64,000 nucleotides of DNA from Oegoconia quadripuncta. Lineage: Eukaryota > Arthropoda > Insecta > Lepidoptera > Autostichidae. Numbering within the stretch: position 1 is the stretch's first letter; the number at the start of each line of letters is the position of its first letter. The DNA is taken from positions 20,829,771-20,893,770 of the forward strand of contig OX438743.1 of the NCBI GenBank assembly GCA_949316235.1. Direction: 5' to 3'. Shown here piece by piece: positions 63,958-64,000 of this stretch. The translations under genes were made by a program, and so were the position numbers. The notes under the pieces are model-generated. The model saw only the letters and a program-made list of their open reading frames with translations. It was not told the origin of the DNA and did no database searches.

Positions 63958-64000
63958 ATTCATCATCGTCATCATCAGCCCGTAAACATCCGTAAGGCCG
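63958..64000 (-). mobile_element. SINE D or LINE tail, cut by the window end
   Basis: CATCATCGTCATCATCAGCC then CGTAAACATCC is the reversed (GAT)n ending seen at 27575-27605. Confidence 0.5.

Noticed and set aside
1..64000. CRISPR array, operon or other prokaryotic system.
   Set aside because: Repeat content, SINEs, LINEs and a homeobox gene show an insect nuclear sequence; no regularly spaced short repeats with unique spacers were seen.

Overview
The window looks like a piece of a lepidopteran (moth or butterfly) nuclear chromosome. It is AT-rich and packed with short tRNA-derived SINEs, 5'-truncated LINE tails, Helitron ends of the type closing in GGCGGAAAGCTAGT, mariner elements and MITEs. 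I recognise only one intact host gene: an ortholog of intermediate neuroblasts defective (ind, Gsx class homeobox) at 12327-13217 on the minus strand, apparently intronless.

Layout. 0-3.6 kb: a nearly complete RTE/BovB-like LINE on the minus strand with an uninterrupted ORF of about 1000 codons. 3.6-10.5 kb: Helitron end, MITE, dead mariner, LINE fragments and SINEs. 10.5-13.7 kb: the least repeat-invaded stretch, holding ind. 13.7-16.4 kb: decayed LINE C-termini. 16.7-20.5 kb: a 40-bp minisatellite split by a 3258-bp Sola-like DNA transposon. The tandem array preserves the empty site, so the 4-bp target duplication (ATAT) can be read exactly; the element also carries a long inverted duplication of its own transposase 3' half. 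20.5-30 kb: SINEs, a mariner with a D,D34D transposase broken by a frameshift, and a possible host exon at 27.8 kb. 30-41 kb: a 120-bp tandem array, many LINE C-termini and nested SINEs. 41-54 kb: a Helitron carrying a near-identical RTE tail, a Harbinger-like MITE, more SINEs, a 10-bp tandem array and a GC-rich LINE tail with target duplication. 54-64 kb: two mariner-type elements with about 270-bp terminal inverted repeats that contain a tRNA B-box-like motif, a Helitron-like start, an OTU-protease-like fragment, a 620-bp foldback element and one unidentified ORF.

There is no operon or pathway logic here. ind would act alone as a transcription factor, and the rest is mobile DNA in layers. 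Several nested insertions give relative ages: SINE into LINE, LINE into MITE, LINE into SINE, RTE tail into Helitron, transposon into minisatellite. Four short perfect palindromes and two long inverted duplications recur and are treated in the findings. Family names for transposons come from motif recognition by eye; no database search was possible. Boundaries of degenerate repeats are approximate to about 10-20 bases.
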